This document shows positions 29,254-38,479 of a stretch of 64,000 bases of DNA, in pieces. Origin of the DNA: an uncultured Geobacteraceae bacterium (GTDB lineage Bacteria; Desulfobacterota; Desulfuromonadia; Geobacterales; Pseudopelobacteraceae). The translations under genes and the position numbers were made by a program. The stretch covers positions 1 through 64,000 of the forward strand of contig CAIOXL010000042.1 in the NCBI GenBank assembly GCA_903862245.1, given 5' to 3'. Each line of letters opens with the position of its first letter. The stretch's first letter is position 1. Under the pieces are notes generated by a model. That model saw only the letters and a list, made by a program, of their open reading frames with translations. It searched no databases and had not been told where the DNA came from.

Positions 29254-30570
29254 TCACAGCAGATTGGCGGCCAGTTCGGCCAGTTCTGAGCGTTCACCCT
29301 TGGTCAGCGTCACATGCGCGGCAATCCGCTCACCCTTGAATTTCTCCACTAGGTAGGTCAGGCCGTTACTGGATGAGTCGACATACGGGTTGTCGATCTG
29401 GTACGGGTCGCCGGTCAGGACGATTTTGGTCCCTTCACCGACACGTGTGACAATTGTCTTGATTTCATGGGGGGTCAGGTTCTGGGCCTCATCCACAATC
29501 AGATACTGGTTTGGAATCGAGCGGCCACGGATATAGGTCAGCGGTTCAATATCCAGAAGTCCCATGGCCATCAGCTCTTTGTATCCCTTGCTATGCCGTT
29601 TTTCAGATTCATGCCCGGAAATCAGCAACTCCACATTGTCGAAAATCGGCTGCATCCAGGGGGTCAGTTTTTCCTCAATGTCACCCGGCAGAAAACCAAG
29701 ATCCTTCCCCATGGGAAAAACAGGGCGCGAAACCAGCAGGCGGTTGTAGATATTTTCCTCCGCCGTTTTATGAAGACCGGCCGCGATCGCCATAAGCGTT
29801 TTTCCGGTTCCCGCCTTGCCCACCAGCGTCACCAGCTTGATCGTGTCATCCATCAGAACGTCAAGAGCAAAGGACTGTTCCCGGTTGCGCGGAAAAAGGC
29901 TCCAGATCCCCTCCTTTGGTACCTTGCGCACCGGCACAATACGCGAGTTGGCAGGATCGTTGCGGCAGATGGCAGAATGGCTCGGGTTCGAGCTGTCCAC
30001 AATGGTTATAAACTCGTTGGGAGACAGCCCGGGAGGGGCCTCAAGCCACCCCTGTCCATAAAACCGGTCAATCGCTTCCGGCAGCATCTCAATCGATCGG
30101 GTGCCGGAGTACAGATCCTGAATATCAACTTTGTCCGATTCATAATCTTCCGCGATCAGCCCGATAGCATCGGCCTTGATCCGCAGATTGGAATCCTTGG
30201 TCACAAAGATGGTGACGGTGTCAGGAAAGCGATCGCGGACATCCTGAGCAACGGCGATGATCCGGTTATCACCATTATCAACACGGAGGTCAACCGGCAG
30301 ATTCTTGAAATATTTTTCAGCAAACATCTCTACCCGCAGCGTGCCGCCGCCCGGCATGGTAACGCCGCCTGCCAGGGAGCCCTTCTCACGCATGGCATCG
30401 AGAATTCTGGAAACCATGCGGGCATTTCTGCCGGTTTCATTCATATCCTTTTTGAAGCGGTCAACCTCTTCAATAACGGTAATCGGAATGATGATATTGT
30501 TATCCTGGAATTTGAACAGCGATTGAGGATCATGGAGTAAAACATTTGTATCGAGAATGAAGTTTTTCAT
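29254..30570 (-). CDS. PIN domain-PhoH family ATPase (YlaK-like)
   Basis: This is a 438-residue two-domain protein. Residues 1-145 form a PIN-type nuclease domain (FILDTNVLLHDP with acidic active-site residues, VIEEVDRFKK). Residues 230-438 are a PhoH ATPase related to superfamily 1 helicases (Walker A VGKAGTGKTLMA near residue 255, Walker B YLIVDEAQN). PIN-PhoH fusions act as RNA helicase-nucleases in mycobacteria (PhoH2), so an RNA decay role is a fair inference. It precedes tsaD in an operon with RNA-modification genes. The ATG is preceded by AAAGGGA. Confidence 0.88.
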   Translation of the reverse strand: MKNFILDTNVLLHDPQSLFKFQDNNIIIPITVIEEVDRFKKDMNETGRNARMVSRILDAMREKGSLAGGVTMPGGGTLRVEMFAEKYFKNLPVDLRVDNGDNRIIAVAQDVRDRFPDTVTIFVTKDSNLRIKADAIGLIAEDYESDKVDIQDLYSGTRSIEMLPEAIDRFYGQGWLEAPPGLSPNEFITIVDSSNPSHSAICRNDPANSRIVPVRKVPKEGIWSLFPRNREQSFALDVLMDDTIKLVTLVGKAGTGKTLMAIAAGLHKTAEENIYNRLLVSRPVFPMGKDLGFLPGDIEEKLTPWMQPIFDNVELLISGHESEKRHSKGYKELMAMGLLDIEPLTYIRGRSIPNQYLIVDEAQNLTPHEIKTIVTRVGEGTKIVLTGDPYQIDNPYVDSSSNGLTYLVEKFKGERIAAHVTLTKGERSELAELAANLL

Positions 30571-30634
30571 GGGTCCCTTTCTGGGTGAGAATAACGGCAG
30601 AGCGCCGAAGCAGGAAATTGCTGTAACTCGATTT

Positions 30635-31786
30635 TCAGGCTGACCGGCGAATTTTGCCGATGCATTGTACTACGGCATCAGAAAAGAAAGCAATCTCTTC
30701 GCTTGTCGTGAACCAGCCGGGACTGACTCGAACCGTCCCCGCCGGCTGCGTCCCCAGAGTACGGTGGGCAAGGGGAGCACAATGAAGCCCGGAGCGAACC
30801 GCGATGTTGAAACCATGATCAAGCTCCAGAGCCAGCAGTGCCGGGTCAACACCGGAAGCAGAAAAGGAAAGGACCGAACAACGTGTCGACGCATCAGCAG
30901 GTCCGAAGATTGTCACTCCCGGGATGTTTTTCAGGCTCTGCTCCACCTGGGAAAGCAGACGCTGCTCGTGTATGTGGATGGCAGAAAGTCCCTGAGAACC
31001 TATAAACTCAATGCCGGCACACAAGCCGGCGATGCCCGGCAGATTATGGGTGCCGGCCTCAAATCCGTCCGGCATGGCCAGCGGCTGTTCTTCCGCAGTT
31101 GAGTTGGTGCCGGTCCCCCCCTGAATAACCGGCTTGAGCCGCACATGCGGAGCCGCGTACAGAATTCCGGTCCCGCCAGGCCCGAGCAGCCCCTTATGAC
31201 CCGGAACAGCCAGCAGATCGATAGCAAAGCGCTCGACGTCGACAGGTATATGCCCGGCCGACTGTGCCGCATCCACCAGAAAGAGCGCTCCCGCTTCGCG
31301 GCAGAACTCAGACAGCTGCTGCAGCGGCTGAACGGCCCCGCAGACGTTGGATACATGGCTGACTGCTATCATTCGCGTATTCTGCTTCACTGCGCGGCGG
31401 ACGTCTTCAGCGGAGACAACGCCATCCGATCCGGCAGGGACAATCGTCAGTTCGACACCTCTGTGCCGGAGTGCATAGAGCGGACGCAGCAGTGAATTAT
31501 GTTCCATGGAAGTCGTAATGACATGGTCACCGGCGGACAAGGTCCCCTGCAGGGCCAGATTGAGGGCTCCGGTGGCATTTTGGGTAAAGATTATGCGTGA
31601 TGAATCAGAAACTGAAAAAAACCGGGCCACCGTTTCACGCGCCTTGAAAAGGGTACGGCCGGCCTCCAGTGAGCGGCGATACCCGCCCCGCCCGGGAGAA
31701 GCTCCGACGTCACGCATGGCGTGCAGAACCGCTTCATAAACGTTCTCCGGCTTGGGAAATGAGGTGGCGGCATTATCGAGGTACAC
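30635..31786 (-). CDS. cysteine desulfurase, group II (SufS-like)
   Basis: This 383-residue PLP enzyme of aminotransferase class V removes sulfur from cysteine for Fe-S or other thio-cofactors. The PLP lysine is in VPGHKGLLGPGG and the active-site cysteine in RSGLHCAPLAH, the arrangement of group II (SufS/CsdA-like) enzymes. The N-terminus MYLDNAATSFPKP matches the subfamily often annotated simply as cysteine desulfurase family protein. No SufE, SufBCD or thiolation partner is adjacent, so the acceptor is unknown. The start is GTG with AAGGA upstream. Confidence 0.87.
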   Translation of the reverse strand: MYLDNAATSFPKPENVYEAVLHAMRDVGASPGRGGYRRSLEAGRTLFKARETVARFFSVSDSSRIIFTQNATGALNLALQGTLSAGDHVITTSMEHNSLLRPLYALRHRGVELTIVPAGSDGVVSAEDVRRAVKQNTRMIAVSHVSNVCGAVQPLQQLSEFCREAGALFLVDAAQSAGHIPVDVERFAIDLLAVPGHKGLLGPGGTGILYAAPHVRLKPVIQGGTGTNSTAEEQPLAMPDGFEAGTHNLPGIAGLCAGIEFIGSQGLSAIHIHEQRLLSQVEQSLKNIPGVTIFGPADASTRCSVLSFSASGVDPALLALELDHGFNIAVRSGLHCAPLAHRTLGTQPAGTVRVSPGWFTTSEEIAFFSDAVVQCIGKIRRSA

Positions 31787-31801
31787 GGAAAGTTCCTTAT
31801 A

Positions 31802-32878
31802 TTACGGCATCAACTGCGGCTTTTCACTCAACCAGGGGAAAACATGAACTGTACCGCTGTTTTTGTCTCGCACGGAGTCATGGATTTTTTGTCCGATCTG
31901 CTCCTGGTCACTGCTCCCCCACCAGTTCTGCCAGGCAGCAACAGATTCAGCCCCGGCGTTATACAGATGATAGCCGCCATTGGAGCCGAAAGTATTATTC
32001 AGAAGGAGGATCTGGCCGTCTTCTGTACGCAGTGCATCCTGGCTGTTCCCTGTAAAAAGAGAGCGCATGATTTTGACACGTGACCCGATAAGATTGAGGG
32101 CGGTCTGCCTGTTCAGTTGAAAAAGAGTCGAAGTAATCTGCCCTTCTCCCCCCCTGATGAGCGCCCCTGAGGTATTTCCGGAAAATTCTCCACCAGTAAT
32201 CCTGAACCGGCAGTCATCAGCTTCAAGCCCTGCCTGCTGACTGTTACTGATTTTTGGTGCTGCAAGCACAACAGAAGAATTGTTCAGCACACAGCCGCGA
32301 ACGCATGCGAAAACAGCCATATCCCTGCTGTCAAATTCGCTGTTGTGGATTTCTACTCCGGTCTCAGAGTTGGAGACAGAACCGCCAACCGTCTGAACAA
32401 CCCCGTCATGGGCAAGAAGAGCGGTTTGCGTCTGACTGATTGCAACGTCTTTCAGAAACAGAGAGGAGGACCAGGCGTCGATTCCGGTCGTGGCATATTC
32501 AATGCGACAGTGTTCCAGAAGATTGCGCTTTTCGGTGGCGAGGAAAACAATGCCGCCCCAGGAACCTCGAGTCGGCGTAACTCCGTCAGCAGTTATAACA
32601 ACCGGCAGTTCTGCGGTTCCCGAAGCATGGAGGCGCCCCTGAACAACCAGGTTCGGGAGATGCCGATCAGCTGTAGCCGCAAAGCGCACAACAGTTCCCG
32701 GCTCAATGCGCAGAGTAGCCTGATTGGCCACAACAACAAACCCTTTGACAAGTATTGAGCCGCGCCAGATGACATCTTCGGTTAGCACCGCCCTGTCATA
32801 CACCGTTGGTGTCTGTTCTGCTGCCGCAACGAACGTTGTCATACAGAAAAAAATACAGGCCGTTACAAATGCTTTCAT
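31802..32878 (-). CDS. exported right-handed beta-helix protein
   Basis: This 358-residue protein has a clear signal peptide (MKAFVTACIFFCMTTFVAAA) and should be periplasmic or outside the cell. The body is rich in short Asn/Ser/Gly-ended repeats such as LEHCRIEYATTGIDAW and VGGSVSNSETGVEIHNS, typical of parallel beta-helix (PbH1/NosD-like) folds. A final segment AWQNWWGSSDQ resembles that seen in secreted polysaccharide-binding or surface proteins. No catalytic residues can be assigned. It is the first gene of the minus-strand cluster, 16 bases before the cysteine desulfurase gene. GAGGGG precedes the start. Confidence 0.75.
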   Translation of the reverse strand: MKAFVTACIFFCMTTFVAAAEQTPTVYDRAVLTEDVIWRGSILVKGFVVVANQATLRIEPGTVVRFAATADRHLPNLVVQGRLHASGTAELPVVITADGVTPTRGSWGGIVFLATEKRNLLEHCRIEYATTGIDAWSSSLFLKDVAISQTQTALLAHDGVVQTVGGSVSNSETGVEIHNSEFDSRDMAVFACVRGCVLNNSSVVLAAPKISNSQQAGLEADDCRFRITGGEFSGNTSGALIRGGEGQITSTLFQLNRQTALNLIGSRVKIMRSLFTGNSQDALRTEDGQILLLNNTFGSNGGYHLYNAGAESVAAWQNWWGSSDQEQIGQKIHDSVRDKNSGTVHVFPWLSEKPQLMP

Positions 32879-33028
32879 CCAGGTCCCCTCAATGAGTACT
32901 GAATCAGTACCATGATTTATTTCAACTGTAAATTTAATGTTTTTCTGCCATCAATGCACTGCCGGCAGCTCTGGAAATACGCTTTTTTGAGTCCTTTCCC
33001 ACTGTTATGTTTTAGTGAAATATATTTG

Positions 33029-33057
33029 TTGACAGCACATACATGTTGTGGTTTATT
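33029..33057 (+). promoter_or_regulatory. nrdJ promoter
   Basis: TTGACA and TTTATT are separated by 17 bases upstream of nrdJ. The first NrdR box fills the spacer. A second TTGACA at 33094-33099 is a possible alternative promoter. Confidence 0.55.
33035..33050. promoter_or_regulatory. NrdR box 1
   Basis: GCACATACATGTTGTG fits the 16-bp NrdR-box pattern (roughly acaCwAtATaTwgtgt). It lies inside the promoter spacer, where bound repressor would block RNA polymerase. Confidence 0.65.
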
Positions 33058-33066
33058 TCAGCACCT

Positions 33067-33082
33067 CCACAAAATATTGTGT
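33067..33082. promoter_or_regulatory. NrdR box 2
   Basis: CCACAAAATATTGTGT is a near-consensus NrdR box starting exactly 32 bases after box 1, about three helical turns, which is the spacing known for NrdR pairs. Confidence 0.75.
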
Positions 33083-33155
33083 TTTATGATGTTTTGACAC
33101 TTCAGTTTAAATTCATTTTGTATCATCAGATACTTACCAATCAAGGAGTCCAGTT

Positions 33156-35393
33156 ATGAAAAAAAGTTCCGCTTCCAGCACCATCCCCGGTCTGACAAAA
33201 AATGCCACCACCGTACTGGAAAAACGCTACCTGCGCCGTGATGAAACCGGTACGGTTTTGGAGACACCGGGCGACATGTTTCGTCGTGTCGCCGACACAA
33301 TCGCAGCCGCTGATAAAACATTTGACAAAAAAGCCGATGTAAAGGGTTTGTCAGATACCTTTTACCGGATGATGACGAACTTTGAATTTCTCCCTAACTC
33401 CCCTACTCTCATGAATGCGGGACGCCCCCTGGGTCAGCTTTCCGCCTGTTTTGTACTCCCGGTAGGCGACTCAATGGAAGAGATCTTTGATGCCGTTAAA
33501 TTTACCGCTTTGATCCATAAATCAGGTGGCGGCACCGGTTTTTCGTTTTCCCGTCTGAGACCAGCTAATGATGTTGTCAGCACCACCACCGGTATCTCCA
33601 GTGGTCCGTTGTCGTTCATGCGGGTTTTTGACGTTGCCACGGAAACCATCAAGCAGGGGGGGACCAGACGCGGCGCAAATATGGCTATTCTACGGGTCGA
33701 CCATCCAAACGTGATGGATTTCATCATGTGCAAAGCCGACCAGAAACAGCTGAACAACTTCAACATCTCTGTCGGCCTGACAGAAAAGTTCATGCAGGCT
33801 GTCGAGCGTGATGAAGAGTATAACCTGATAAACCCCCGTGATAAAAAAGTCTGCGGCAGCTTAAACGCCCGCAAGGTGTTCCAGCGAATCGTCAAGCAGG
33901 CCTGGGAGAACGGCGAGCCGGGCATTATCTTCCTCGACCGCTTGAATCGCGACAATCCGACCCCTCTTGTCGGCGAGATTGAATCAACCAACCCCTGCGG
34001 GGAACAGCCGCTTTTACCGTATGAATCCTGCAATCTCGGTTCAATCAATTTAGGCGCCTTCGTCAAAGACCTTACGGTTGACTGGAAACGGCTGCGGGAA
34101 ACCATCCATAATGCCGTCCACTTCCTGGACAATGTTATTGAGGCAAATAATTACCCTCTGCAGCAGATTCATGACATGACTCACGCCAACCGCAAAATTG
34201 GTTTGGGCGTCATGGGTTGGGCCGACTTGCTGATTCTGCTGGGTATCCCCTATTGTTCAGATGAGGCGGTAAAGCTTGGCAAAAAGGTGATGAAGTTCAT
34301 CAATGATGAAGGACATCTGGCCTCGCAGGAACTGGGCAAAAAACGTGGGTCGTTCCCCAACTTCAAGGGTTCGATTTTTGATAAAAAGGGTGCGGCGCCC
34401 CAAAGGAATGCAACTGTCACAACCATTGCACCAACCGGTACCATTTCCATCATTGCCAACGCATCTTCGGGAGTTGAACCTCTCTTTGCCGTCTCGTACG
34501 TTCGAACCGTTATGGACAAAAACGTCCTGGTTGAGGTTAATCCGATTTTCGAAAGAATCGCAAAGGAGCGTGGTTTTTACTCTGAGCCTCTCATGCAGAA
34601 AATAGCCGAGCATGGTACTGTTCACGGCATTGATGAAATCCCGGAAGATATCCGCAACGTGTTTGTCACCTCCCACGAGATAACCCCTGAATACCATATT
34701 CAGATGCAGTCCGCCTTCCAGCTTTATACTGACAATGCGGTTTCGAAAACGGTGAATTTTTCAAATTCCGCCACCATCGAAGATGTGGAAAAAGTATACA
34801 TGCTCGCCTACGAGACTGGCTGCAAGGGCGTCACCATTTATCGCGACGGTTCACGAGATGAGCAGGTTCTTTCAACCGGAAAAAAAGAAGAGCAGGCAGC
34901 AGTGGCAGCAACGCCGGTGGAGGAAGAGAAAAAAGCGGTCAAGCGGGAACGGCCGAAAGCTCTTAAAGGATGTACCCACCAGATGCAGACCGGGTGCGGA
35001 CCGTTGTATATAACTATCAATGAAGACAAAAACGGCTTGTTTGAGCTTTTCACCACGATGGGCAAGGCTGGCGGCTGTGCCGCCTCCCAGAGTGAGGCGA
35101 TTGGACGCATGGTGTCGCTGGCATGGCGCAGTGGTGTCCAGGCGCGTCAGGTAGTGAAACAGTTACAGGGGATCTCCTGCCATTGCCCTTCCGGATTCGG
35201 GGATAACCGTGTGCTTTCCTGCGCCGATGCAGTTGCCAAAGCAATCCAGAACCACCTGATTGACAGTGGCTATGATATTGAAAATGAATCTGTCCGGCAT
35301 GAACGCGGCGCCTGCCCTGAATGTGGGGGTATCGTTGAGCATGAGGGTGGGTGCTCAGTCTGTCACGTCTGCGGTTACTCCGAGTGTGCGTAA
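33156..35393 (+). CDS. nrdJ: adenosylcobalamin-dependent ribonucleoside-diphosphate reductase (class II)
   Basis: This 745-residue vitamin B12-dependent reductase makes deoxynucleotides with or without oxygen. The family motifs FLPNSPTLMNAG, GGTGFSFSRLRP and NPCGEQPLLPYESCNLGSIN (catalytic cysteine and glutamate in PCGEQ) are intact, as is the late APTGTISI. After about residue 595 there is a TSCPD-type domain (GCTHQMQTGCGP) and a cysteine-rich end (CPECGG, CSVCHVCGYSEC) that probably relays electrons or binds zinc. AAGGAG lies eight bases before the ATG. Two NrdR boxes overlap the promoter, so NrdR repression is very likely. No nrdR gene is in the window. Confidence 0.95.
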   Translation: MKKSSASSTIPGLTKNATTVLEKRYLRRDETGTVLETPGDMFRRVADTIAAADKTFDKKADVKGLSDTFYRMMTNFEFLPNSPTLMNAGRPLGQLSACFVLPVGDSMEEIFDAVKFTALIHKSGGGTGFSFSRLRPANDVVSTTTGISSGPLSFMRVFDVATETIKQGGTRRGANMAILRVDHPNVMDFIMCKADQKQLNNFNISVGLTEKFMQAVERDEEYNLINPRDKKVCGSLNARKVFQRIVKQAWENGEPGIIFLDRLNRDNPTPLVGEIESTNPCGEQPLLPYESCNLGSINLGAFVKDLTVDWKRLRETIHNAVHFLDNVIEANNYPLQQIHDMTHANRKIGLGVMGWADLLILLGIPYCSDEAVKLGKKVMKFINDEGHLASQELGKKRGSFPNFKGSIFDKKGAAPQRNATVTTIAPTGTISIIANASSGVEPLFAVSYVRTVMDKNVLVEVNPIFERIAKERGFYSEPLMQKIAEHGTVHGIDEIPEDIRNVFVTSHEITPEYHIQMQSAFQLYTDNAVSKTVNFSNSATIEDVEKVYMLAYETGCKGVTIYRDGSRDEQVLSTGKKEEQAAVAATPVEEEKKAVKRERPKALKGCTHQMQTGCGPLYITINEDKNGLFELFTTMGKAGGCAASQSEAIGRMVSLAWRSGVQARQVVKQLQGISCHCPSGFGDNRVLSCADAVAKAIQNHLIDSGYDIENESVRHERGACPECGGIVEHEGGCSVCHVCGYSECA

Positions 35394-35426
35394 GCGTCGC
35401 AAGCTGAAAATGGCGGCACAAACAGC

Positions 35427-35455
35427 TTGACATAGAGCTGAAATCCATGTCATAG
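35427..35455 (+). promoter_or_regulatory. possible tRNA-Asp promoter
   Basis: A perfect TTGACA is followed after 17 bases by a weak TCATAG, about 30 bases before the tRNA. The -10 match is poor. Confidence 0.3.
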
Positions 35456-35483
35456 AGATATAGTTAATCTGACTACTTCTTAA

Positions 35484-35560
35484 GGGGTTGTAGCTCAGTT
35501 GGTTAGAGTGCCAGCCTGTCACGCTGGAAGTCGCGGGTTCGAGCCCCGTCAACCCCGCCA
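35484..35560 (+). tRNA. tRNA-Asp (anticodon GTC)
   Basis: The acceptor arms GGGGTTG / CAACCCC pair perfectly. The D-loop has AGTTGGTTAGA, and the anticodon GTC is at 35518-35520 in a CCAGC/GCTGG stem. The T-arm is GCGGG-TTCGAGC-CCCGT, and CCA is encoded. All structural elements are normal. Confidence 0.97.
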
Positions 35561-35565
35561 TACTG

Positions 35566-35596
35566 AAAAAGGTGCCTGTAAAAGGGCACCTTTTTT
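35566..35596. terminator. bidirectional terminator after tRNA-Asp
   Basis: The stem AAAAAGGTGCC / GGCACCTTTTT is followed by T6 and lies six bases after the tRNA CCA. The A-run on the other side lets it also end the convergent NtrC-type gene. Confidence 0.85.
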
Positions 35597-35617
35597 GTTT
35601 TTTGCACTATCTGACAG

Positions 35618-36997
35618 TTACTTTTCTATTTTCAGCCTTTTTATTTTTTCAACCAGTGTTGTCCTGTTTATTCCCAACAGAGCAGCAGCCTTTGTCGTTA
35701 CCCCATCGGCTGATTCCAGCGCCTGAGTGATTAATGAGCGCTCTACCCGGGAGATAATCGCCACCAGGTCACCACCCTGCCCCGGCATATTAATGTGATA
35801 TACACCCCCGGGCTGTTTCTCTTCAACAATCTGCGCCGGGACATCTTCAAGAGTTATTGTTGAAGAGTCGGTTAAAACAATCATTCTTTCAACCATGTTC
35901 TCCAGCTCACGTACATTGCCAGGCCAGGAATATCGTTCCAGTGCTTCAAGAGCCTGTTTAGTTATGGTACAGGGCGCGCGTCCGGTCAAGCGGCACTGCT
36001 TTTCAATAAAAAAGGCGGTCAGGTGCATAATATCCTGCTGTCGTTCTCGAAGCGGGGGGAGGTGAAGAGGAATAACGTTCAAGCGATAGAACAGATCCTC
36101 GCGAAATTCGCCCCGTTTGACCATTTTCTCAAGATCTGCATTTGATGCCGAAATCACACGTACATTCAGCCTTACTACCCTGTTTGAACCCAACCTCTCC
36201 ACTTCGTGTTCCTGTAAAACCCTGAGCAGCTTGGCCTGCAGGTGCAACGGCAGTGTACCAATTTCATCAAGGAAAAGAGTACCCAGATTGGCCGCTTCGA
36301 ATTTCCCCGGCTTGTCCTTGATAGCGCCGGTAAATGCCCCGCGGACGTGGCCAAACAGCTCACTTTCCAGCAACGTCTCCGGAATTGCACTGCAGTTTAC
36401 CGCCACAAACGGCTGTTCCTTACGTATGCCGTTATAATGCAGCGCCCGAGCAATCAGCTCCTTGCCGGTCCCCGATTCGCCGGAAACAAGCACAGCCGAA
36501 TCCGTTTTCACAATACGGTTCATGCGCTCGAAAACAAGATTCATGGCCGGTGAACTGCCGATTATATCGCTGAACTCAAAGCGCCCCTGCAGCTGCTTAC
36601 GCAGAAACATATTTTCAGTCAGAAGTTTCTGCTTCTCCAGAGCTTTCGCAACAACAATTTTCAGTTCTTCAAAATCAATCGGCTTGGTTATGTAGTCAAA
36701 GGCCCCGTCTTTCATAGCCCGGACAGCAGATTGAGCCGAGGCGTGACCGGTTACAACGATGACTTCAGTCCCGGAAGAGGTCTTCTGCACGCTCTGCAAG
36801 ATATCAAGACCGCTTTTGTCCGGTAGAAAGAGATCGGAAACAATAACCTGGAACTGTTCACAGGCAATCAATTCCAGCGCACTTTCACCAGTTGCCGCTG
36901 GAGTAACGTCATACCCGACAGAGCGCAGCAAGCCGGTCAAAGCCTTACGGCCGAATTCGTCATCATCAACTACCAGAATTTTGATTGAATTATTCAT
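35618..36997 (-). CDS. NtrC-family sigma-54-dependent response regulator
   Basis: This 459-residue transcriptional activator has a receiver domain (1-120, phospho-accepting D55 in VIVSDLFLPDKSG) and an AAA+ domain (about 140-375) with GESGTGKE, GAFTGA, LFLDEIG and FREDLFYRL all canonical. A Fis-type helix-turn-helix (TKAAALLGINRTTLVEKIKRL) ends the protein. It should hydrolyse ATP to open sigma-54 promoters. No kinase is adjacent. The partner could be the orphan kinase at 4.2 kb or one outside the window. GAGG lies eight bases before the ATG. Confidence 0.92.
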   Translation of the reverse strand: MNNSIKILVVDDDEFGRKALTGLLRSVGYDVTPAATGESALELIACEQFQVIVSDLFLPDKSGLDILQSVQKTSSGTEVIVVTGHASAQSAVRAMKDGAFDYITKPIDFEELKIVVAKALEKQKLLTENMFLRKQLQGRFEFSDIIGSSPAMNLVFERMNRIVKTDSAVLVSGESGTGKELIARALHYNGIRKEQPFVAVNCSAIPETLLESELFGHVRGAFTGAIKDKPGKFEAANLGTLFLDEIGTLPLHLQAKLLRVLQEHEVERLGSNRVVRLNVRVISASNADLEKMVKRGEFREDLFYRLNVIPLHLPPLRERQQDIMHLTAFFIEKQCRLTGRAPCTITKQALEALERYSWPGNVRELENMVERMIVLTDSSTITLEDVPAQIVEEKQPGGVYHINMPGQGGDLVAIISRVERSLITQALESADGVTTKAAALLGINRTTLVEKIKRLKIEK

Positions 36998-37020
36998 ACA
37001 TGCGCCTCAGAACTCCGCTC

Positions 37021-38385
37021 TCATTCAGTAACAATACGTATTGATTCCTGCAGCACGCCTAACAGCATATCCAACTCACTGTCTGAAATCACCAGTGGAG
37101 GAAAAATGACTATGGTATTCCCCAGGGGACGGGAGAATACTCCTCGCTTGCGCGCTTCAAGACAGACTCTGATCCCGACCTTCTGCTCCCATGGATACGG
37201 AGTCCCGGTGTCCCGCTCTTCAACCAGCTCAATACCGGCAGCAAGTCCACACTGCCGAATGTCACCAACATGCGTCAATGACGCAAAATCCGCAAGCCCA
37301 AGTTTCAGCCGGGCTATCTTGGACTGCAGTCTTTCCAGCAGATTGTCCTGTTGGAAAAGATCCAGACTTTTCAGCGCCACAGCACAGGCGAGCGGATTCC
37401 CGGTAAACGTGTGACCATGAAAAAAAGTCTTGAGCTCGGCATACTCACCCAAAAAGGCGGAATACACCTTATCTACCGTCACTGTAGCCGCCAAGGGGAG
37501 ATATCCAGCGGCGATACCCTTGGAAATCGCCATGATGTCCGGTACTACCCCCTCATGGCTGCAGGCGAACATTTCCCCGGTTCTCCCGAATCCGGTAGCA
37601 ACTTCGTCAGCAATCATCAGCAGGTCATATGTATCGCACAACTGGCGAACCCGCCGTAAAAATCCGGGTGGCTGAACAATCATCCCCCCCGCACCCTGAA
37701 GAAGAGGCTCAATCACCAACCCGGCGACCTGATCGGCGTTTTGTTCCATCAGTTTTTCCAGTGCGTCTAGGCACTGCATGGCACAGGAATCTCTGGTACA
37801 GCCCAGTTCGCACCGATAGCAATAGGGGGCCGGAGCTTGCAGTGTTTCAAACATGAGCGGCTTGAACGTTGTGTGGTAAATCTCAATTCCGCCGACACTC
37901 ACCGCACCCAGCGTATCACCATGATAGGCATTTTTGAAGGTTATAAACCTGCTCCGCTCCGGACGGCCCACGTGGACCTGATATTGATATGCCATTTTAA
38001 CCGCAACTTCCATAGCGGTCGAGCCATTGTCGGAATAGAAAAAACGGTCCAGACCGGGGGGAGTAATTTCGGCGAGCCGTGCCGCCAGAATAACACTTTG
38101 CTCACTGGCCAACCCGAGTAGTGTAGAGTGCTCCAAACGGTCAACCTGTTCTTTAAGCGCATCGTTCAATTCCCGGCGGCAGTGACCATGAACGTTTGTC
38201 CACATGGAGGCGACGCCATCAAGGTAGCGTCTGCCTTCAGTATCAATCAGCCAGCACCCCTCCCCTTTGGCAATAATTATCTGCGCGTCCCGTTCCCATT
38301 CCTGCATCTGGGTAAACGGATGCCACACATGGCGCTTGTCCCACAGCCGCAATTGTTCGGTAGTTATGAGGTTCGTTCCAGCCAT
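37021..38385 (-). CDS. bioA: adenosylmethionine-8-amino-7-oxononanoate aminotransferase
   Basis: This 454-residue PLP enzyme of biotin synthesis converts KAPA to DAPA with S-adenosylmethionine as amino donor. The BioA signatures HVWHPFTQM, GVASMWTNVHGH and YSDNGSTAMEVAVKMA are intact, as is the PLP lysine in AISKGIAAGYLPL. AAGGAT precedes the ATG. It is separated from bioB-bioD by about 19 kb, and unlike bioB it has no BirA-type operator immediately upstream. Confidence 0.93.
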   Translation of the reverse strand: MAGTNLITTEQLRLWDKRHVWHPFTQMQEWERDAQIIIAKGEGCWLIDTEGRRYLDGVASMWTNVHGHCRRELNDALKEQVDRLEHSTLLGLASEQSVILAARLAEITPPGLDRFFYSDNGSTAMEVAVKMAYQYQVHVGRPERSRFITFKNAYHGDTLGAVSVGGIEIYHTTFKPLMFETLQAPAPYCYRCELGCTRDSCAMQCLDALEKLMEQNADQVAGLVIEPLLQGAGGMIVQPPGFLRRVRQLCDTYDLLMIADEVATGFGRTGEMFACSHEGVVPDIMAISKGIAAGYLPLAATVTVDKVYSAFLGEYAELKTFFHGHTFTGNPLACAVALKSLDLFQQDNLLERLQSKIARLKLGLADFASLTHVGDIRQCGLAAGIELVEERDTGTPYPWEQKVGIRVCLEARKRGVFSRPLGNTIVIFPPLVISDSELDMLLGVLQESIRIVTE

Positions 38386-38422
38386 ACCGTATCCTTTGCC
38401 ACATCAATTATTTTCGTACCAT

Positions 38423-38454
38423 AAAAAAAACCCGCTGGAACATATCCAACGGGT
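38423..38454 (-). terminator. terminator after glyA
   Basis: The stem ACCCGTTGG / CCAGCGGGT (minus strand, one mismatch) is followed by T8, 26 bases past the glyA stop. Confidence 0.85.
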
Positions 38455-38479
38455 CTCGTAACTACCGGATATTTAGAAA

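Noticed and set aside
29467-30540. 357-residue plus-strand ORF
   Set aside because: It is antisense to the PIN-PhoH gene and has no recognisable domain.
32879-33155. cobalamin riboswitch before nrdJ
   Set aside because: No B12-box-like sequence was seen in the 277 bases. The region is explained by the promoter and NrdR boxes.
35355-35561. 68-residue minus-strand ORF (MAGLTGLEPATSSV...)
   Set aside because: It is antisense to tRNA-Asp, and this peptide is a well-known false prediction over tRNA genes.
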